A stretch of 64,000 bases of DNA from Methanoculleus sp. UBA303 (GTDB taxonomy: Archaea > Halobacteriota > Methanomicrobia > Methanomicrobiales > Methanoculleaceae). A program made the translations under genes and the position numbers. The stretch spans positions 10,191 to 74,190 of the forward strand of contig DANY01000028.1 in NCBI GenBank assembly GCA_002501655.1, read 5' to 3'. Of the stretch, positions 60,531-64,000 are shown in pieces (the stretch's first letter is position 1; each line of letters begins with the position of its first letter). The notes beneath the pieces were generated by a model. The model searched no databases. It had not been told where the DNA came from and saw nothing but the letters and a program-made list of their open reading frames with translations.

Positions 60531-62297
60531 TCAGGCCGTCGTCCCCGCGGGTGCCCTCGAGAAGACCTCGAGGTTTCTGCTCCCCATCTTCCCGTCCCGC
60601 AGGACGTAGTACTCGAGCAGCCTGTTCTTGTTCTCCTCGTAGGAGAACCAGTAGTTTAGCCGGAACGTCTCCTTCGTGTAGCCTTCAAGGGTCGGGTAGG
60701 TGTCGGCGTCGTGGGTGATCACGAGGTCGAAGTCCCCTCCGTATATCGTCGGCTCGCTCACTTTCTGACTGTAGTAAGAGAGTTTCGAACCCCGGTCTCC
60801 CCGGTAATACCAGGGCAGCGGCCAGTAGGTGTCGGTCGCGACCGCCACGCGGTCTGCGGCATCGATCTTCGCGAAGACCTCCCGCAGGTCTTCGGAGTTC
60901 TGCACCTGCACGATAGGCTCGTTGATGTCTGCAGGGGTGAACGCCACATGGAGTGTCATGGCGATCAGGAAGATGCTTGCCACGGCGGCGATGGTCGCCT
61001 TCTTCGTGGTCATAGCATAGACCGCGACGAAGATCATGGGCAGGAGCTGGTGGAGGATCAGCCACGGCACCTTCTCGCCGATGTAAGCATAGGCTACAAT
61101 CGAGACAATCATCCAGAATATAGCGAACCGTGCAAGTTCTTCCTGCCGGTCGATCTGCCGGACCTCCCCGCTGCCTGAAAGGATATCACGGAGACGGTCT
61201 TTCCAGCCCTGCACCTTCGGAGCCTCCCCACTCTCTATGAACTGGGCTGCAACCTCGGGGACCTCCTCTACCGCCAGCGCCTCCCCACTCTCTATGGGCA
61301 GGGCTGCAGCCTCCGGGACCTCCTCTACCGCCAGCGCCTCCCCGCTCTCTATGGGCAGGGCTGCAGCCTCCGGGACCTCCTTGTGTCGCGCCCTCCGCTC
61401 CCTCCAGCGGGAGACGGCGCCGGAGATGTCGATGAACTGCAGGGTCCCGACGACGGCGAGGATCAGGATCGGCACCTCGTAGAGGAGGAAGAGCAGGATG
61501 TAGAAGTACGGCGGCCCCCCGAGACGCTGCATCTGGTGCATGGCGGTCCAGTGCTCGATGGCCTTGAGCCACCAGGTCGTGATCAGATCAGGGTGGGCGC
61601 CGAGCGACGAGTAGAGGACCGCCATGATCCCGACCGCGACGAGGCCGCCGAGCACAAGGTCCCGGACCCAGCGGGCTGGCAGCCGCACCCTCCGTGTCCA
61701 GACCAGGTAGAGGAGGTATACCCCGAAGGTCAGGACGATGATCGGCATGTTCTCCTTCGCGGACATCCCGAGACCGATCGCCGCCCCGGCGATGAGCGCA
61801 TACCGCATCTTGTGCTGCTCGAAGTAGTAGAGGAGAGCGACGAGCATCACCATCGAAAAGAAGGCGATGAAGATGTCGTTCCTGAGGAACCGCGAGAAGT
61901 AGACCATGTTCGGTGATACGGCAAGAAAGAGCGCCGCTACCAGAGTCTGCTTCTTATCGAGATAGCCAAGTTTGTAGATAGGGTAGAGCAGCGGGACGAG
62001 CAAGGTGCCGAGCAGTGCCGGAAGGAGCCGGCCCACAAGGTCGGAGTCCCCGAGGAGTGAGAAGATACCGGCCGTGGTGTAGAAGAGGAACGGCCCGTGG
62101 TACATGGGGTCGTAGATGTAGGTCCCCTCGGTCAGGAGCCGATACGAGAACCACGCGTGGATAGCCTCGTCGTGGTGGAATAACTTCAGGTCCAGAAAGT
62201 AAAAACGGAGGGCAATTGTGGCCAGAAGTATGAGGAGGAAAAGCCCCTCGAATGAGAGACGCTCTCGGACCCGTGTCGTGAGCACGGCGGCCTTCAC
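60531..62297 (-). CDS. Agl23-like (TIGR03663) flippase-associated membrane glycosyltransferase-fold protein
   Basis: A 588-residue polytopic protein of the family annotated as flippase activity-associated Agl23, with a GT-C-like N-terminus: LKLFHHDEAIHAWFSYRLL (about 37-55, acidic outer-loop motif), DPMYHGPFLFYTTAG and SRFLRNDIFIAFF. About eleven hydrophobic segments; the C-terminal soluble domain (about 455-588) includes DTYWPLPWYYRGD. Between helices, residues about 306-358 hold three copies of a 19-residue acidic repeat. Family members co-occur with DUF2298 proteins, as here 6 kb away. Exact activity unknown. The start is 13 nt from the rpsJ stop. Confidence 0.87.
   Translation of the reverse strand: MKAAVLTTRVRERLSFEGLFLLILLATIALRFYFLDLKLFHHDEAIHAWFSYRLLTEGTYIYDPMYHGPFLFYTTAGIFSLLGDSDLVGRLLPALLGTLLVPLLYPIYKLGYLDKKQTLVAALFLAVSPNMVYFSRFLRNDIFIAFFSMVMLVALLYYFEQHKMRYALIAGAAIGLGMSAKENMPIIVLTFGVYLLYLVWTRRVRLPARWVRDLVLGGLVAVGIMAVLYSSLGAHPDLITTWWLKAIEHWTAMHQMQRLGGPPYFYILLFLLYEVPILILAVVGTLQFIDISGAVSRWRERRARHKEVPEAAALPIESGEALAVEEVPEAAALPIESGEALAVEEVPEVAAQFIESGEAPKVQGWKDRLRDILSGSGEVRQIDRQEELARFAIFWMIVSIVAYAYIGEKVPWLILHQLLPMIFVAVYAMTTKKATIAAVASIFLIAMTLHVAFTPADINEPIVQVQNSEDLREVFAKIDAADRVAVATDTYWPLPWYYRGDRGSKLSYYSQKVSEPTIYGGDFDLVITHDADTYPTLEGYTKETFRLNYWFSYEENKNRLLEYYVLRDGKMGSRNLEVFSRAPAGTTA
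61222..61380 (-). repeat. Three tandem 57-bp units inside the Agl23-like gene
   Basis: Units start at 61222, 61279 and 61336, each encoding a form of EVPEAAALPIESGEALAVE. Two units are almost identical and the third has diverged (AAQFIESGEAPKV). In-frame length change by slippage is likely. Confidence 0.9.
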
Positions 62298-62309
62298 GCC
62301 GCTCTCACC

Positions 62310-62618
62310 TCAACTCTCCAGCACAATCTCAATGCCGATATCTTTCGGGACCTGGATGCGCATCAGCTGGCGCAGCGCGCGCTCATCAGCATCCATGTCA
62401 ATGAGCCTCTTGTGCACCCGCATCTGCCAGCGATCCCAGGTTGCGGTACCTTCGCCGTCAGGGCTCTTCCTGGTGGGCACCACGAGTTTCTTCGTGGGTA
62501 GCGGGATCGGACCTGCCAGATTGACGCCGGTTCGCTCTGCTATCTCTTTGATCCTATCACAGACCATCTCGATTTTTTCAAAGTCAGTTCCGGAAAGACG
62601 TATTCTGGCCTTCTGCAT
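62310..62618 (-). CDS. rpsJ: 30S ribosomal protein S10
   Basis: A 102-residue archaeal S10 (uS10): [20 protein letters not shown] at the start, [20 protein letters not shown] in the middle and the loop [12 protein letters not shown]. It follows tuf by 31 nt, the order found in archaeal str operons. Confidence 0.97.
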   Translation of the reverse strand: MQKARIRLSGTDFEKIEMVCDRIKEIAERTGVNLAGPIPLPTKKLVVPTRKSPDGEGTATWDRWQMRVHKRLIDMDADERALRQLMRIQVPKDIGIEIVLES

Positions 62619-62649
62619 AATCTACCACCAAAAAATTATAGATACCTTA

Positions 62650-63927
62650 TTATCTCATCTGCTTCGGCGTGATGTTGATGCACATGCCTGCCGCAATAGT
62701 GGAACCCATATCGCGGACAGCAAACCGTCCGAGCTGGGGGATCTCCTTGACCTTCTCGATGACCATGGGCCGGGTGGGCTTGATCTTGACGATCGCGGCA
62801 TCGCCGGTCTTGAGGAACGTGGGGTTCTCTTCCTTGACCTGACCGGTGCGGGGGTCAAGTTTCTTCTGGAGTTCGATGAAGGTGCACGCGACCTGGGCGG
62901 TGTGGCAGTGGAAGACCGGGGTGTAGCCGACGGTCAGGGCGCTGGGGTGGTGAAGCACGACGACCTGCGCGATGAACTCGTCTGCAACGGTCGGCGGCAC
63001 GTCGGCGGGGCCGCAGACGTCACCGCGGCGGATGTCACCCTTGCCGATACCACGGACGTTGAACCCGACGTTGTCGCCCGGGAGCGCCTGCGGGATCTCC
63101 TCGTGGTGCATCTCGATGGACTTGATCTCGCCCTCCTTGTTGGAAGGCATGAAGCTAACCTTCATTCCCTTCTTCATGATGCCGGTCTCGACACGGCCGA
63201 CAGGCACGGTCCCGATACCGGAGATGGAGTAGACGTCCTGGATGGGGAGGCGCATGGGAAGGTTCGTGGGTTTATCGGGTTCAACGAGCGCATTGAGCGC
63301 TTCGAGCACCGTCGGGCCCTTGTACCAGGGGGTGTTCTCGCTACGCTTGCCGATGTTGTCGCCGACGAACGAGCTCATCGGGATGAAGCTGATGGCGTCG
63401 GGCTTGTAGCCGACCATCTTGATCAACTGAGAGAGCTGGTCCTTGACCTCATTATAGCGTTTTTCGTCGTACTTGACGACGTCCATCTTGTTGATGCCGA
63501 TGATCAGCTGGTTGATGCCGAGGGTACGGGACAGGAAGACGTGCTCCTTGGTCTGCTCCATCACGCCATCGGGTGCGGCGACGACCAGCAGTGCGGCGTC
63601 GGCCTGGGATGCGCCCGTGATCATGTTCTTGACGAAGTCACGGTGGCCGGGGCAGTCCACGACCGTGAAGTAGTACTTGTCGGTGTCGAACCGCTTGTGG
63701 GCGATATCGATGGTGATACCACGCTCACGCTCTTCCTTGAGGCTGTCCATAACCCAGGCGAACTCAAACGAGCCCTTACCCTTGGATTCGGCCTCCTTCC
63801 TGAACGACTCGATGATGTGGGGCGGTACCGCTCCGGTCTCAAAGAGCAACCGACCGACGGTAGTAGACTTCCCGTGGTCGATATGTCCGATTACTGCTAA
63901 ATTCATGTGGGGCTTTTCAACTGCCAT
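62650..63927 (-). CDS. tuf: Translation elongation factor 1-alpha (EF-Tu type)
   Basis: A 425-residue GTPase delivering aminoacyl-tRNA. G1 is GHIDHGKS (14-21), G3 DCPGHRDF, G4 NKMD; the switch I region has [14 protein letters not shown]. The C-terminal barrel domains are complete ([19 protein letters not shown]). GGAGGA precedes the ATG. The upstream gene, probably EF-2, would lie beyond the right edge. Confidence 0.97.
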   Translation of the reverse strand: MAVEKPHMNLAVIGHIDHGKSTTVGRLLFETGAVPPHIIESFRKEAESKGKGSFEFAWVMDSLKEERERGITIDIAHKRFDTDKYYFTVVDCPGHRDFVKNMITGASQADAALLVVAAPDGVMEQTKEHVFLSRTLGINQLIIGINKMDVVKYDEKRYNEVKDQLSQLIKMVGYKPDAISFIPMSSFVGDNIGKRSENTPWYKGPTVLEALNALVEPDKPTNLPMRLPIQDVYSISGIGTVPVGRVETGIMKKGMKVSFMPSNKEGEIKSIEMHHEEIPQALPGDNVGFNVRGIGKGDIRRGDVCGPADVPPTVADEFIAQVVVLHHPSALTVGYTPVFHCHTAQVACTFIELQKKLDPRTGQVKEENPTFLKTGDAAIVKIKPTRPMVIEKVKEIPQLGRFAVRDMGSTIAAGMCINITPKQMR

Positions 63928-64000
63928 AGATAGTATCCTCCACTCAAATAGGCCTGTCAGCTCGAACAGCCTGCTTATGCGAGTAACTTATACGTATGAT
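63928..64000. other. Leader region of tuf at the window edge
   Basis: On the minus strand a CGTATAAGTTAC patch near 63985 could be a TATA box. GGAGGATACT precedes the tuf start. No coding sequence is visible. Confidence 0.35.

Noticed and set aside
60125-60718. Plus-strand ORF of 197 codons
   Set aside because: It runs from the repeat region into the antisense of the Agl23-like gene and has no ribosome-binding site or homology.

Overview
The window looks like a chromosome segment of a high-GC methanogenic archaeon, most likely order Methanomicrobiales and possibly Methanoculleus. Supporting evidence: a methanopterin-biosynthesis enzyme, a methanogenesis-marker-12-like protein, a four-subunit pyruvate:ferredoxin oxidoreductase, archaeal ribosomal proteins (L7Ae, S28e, L24e, S10), EF-1alpha, a CetZ tubulin, archaeal TATA boxes and many PKD/PEGA surface proteins. 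The genus is an inference from gene content only.

Layout. 1-2061 (minus): 3'-truncated secreted CARDB / carbohydrate-binding / beta-helix protein. 2643-6508 (minus): chorismate-lyase/RFAP-synthase fusion, archaeal phosphoglycerate mutase, sugar-nucleotide epimerase. 6822-9545 (plus): possible small ORF, DUF368 polyprenyl-phosphate transporter, methanogenesis marker 12, 6-phospho-3-hexuloisomerase. 9984-35453 (plus): about 25 kb of exported or membrane-anchored surface proteins built from a few recurring modules: a secreted domain whose conserved blocks resemble the sulfite-oxidase (SUOX) fold, PKD, PEGA, beta-helix, DUF4430-like, PGF-pre-PGF-like and a 'GWNFVSTP' C-terminal module. The part from 12.2 to 30.7 kb arose by repeated segmental duplication, with some copies now decayed. 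35456-41113 (plus): complete oligopeptide/nickel-type ABC transporter whose binding protein carries a dockerin-like EF-hand. 41141-41892 (minus): HicBA toxin-antitoxin beside a TnpB remnant. 42737-45608 (plus): porCDAB. 45583-50390 (minus): LysE exporter, threonine synthase, DUF457 protein, nitrilase-family amidase, MarC protein. 50687-51925 (minus): rpl7ae-rps28e-rpl24e-ndk. 52109-57007 (minus): FAD oxidoreductase, GT2, AglD-like flippase and DUF2298 operon, probably for envelope glycolipid or glycoprotein. 57123-59408 (plus): CetZ and a coupled membrane-anchored helical protein. 59409-60530: a 1.1-kb non-coding stretch with palindromic elements. 60531-63927 (minus): Agl23-like membrane protein, rpsJ, tuf.

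Working together. The house-keeping blocks are ordinary. The distinctive part is the surface-protein island followed directly by an ABC importer. One attractive but unproven reading is an envelope system in which large adhesive or enzymatic surface proteins act next to peptide or nickel uptake. The DUF2298, Agl23, AglD-like and GT2 genes downstream are plausible glycan-assembly partners. I found no tRNA, rRNA, CRISPR array or intact insertion sequence.
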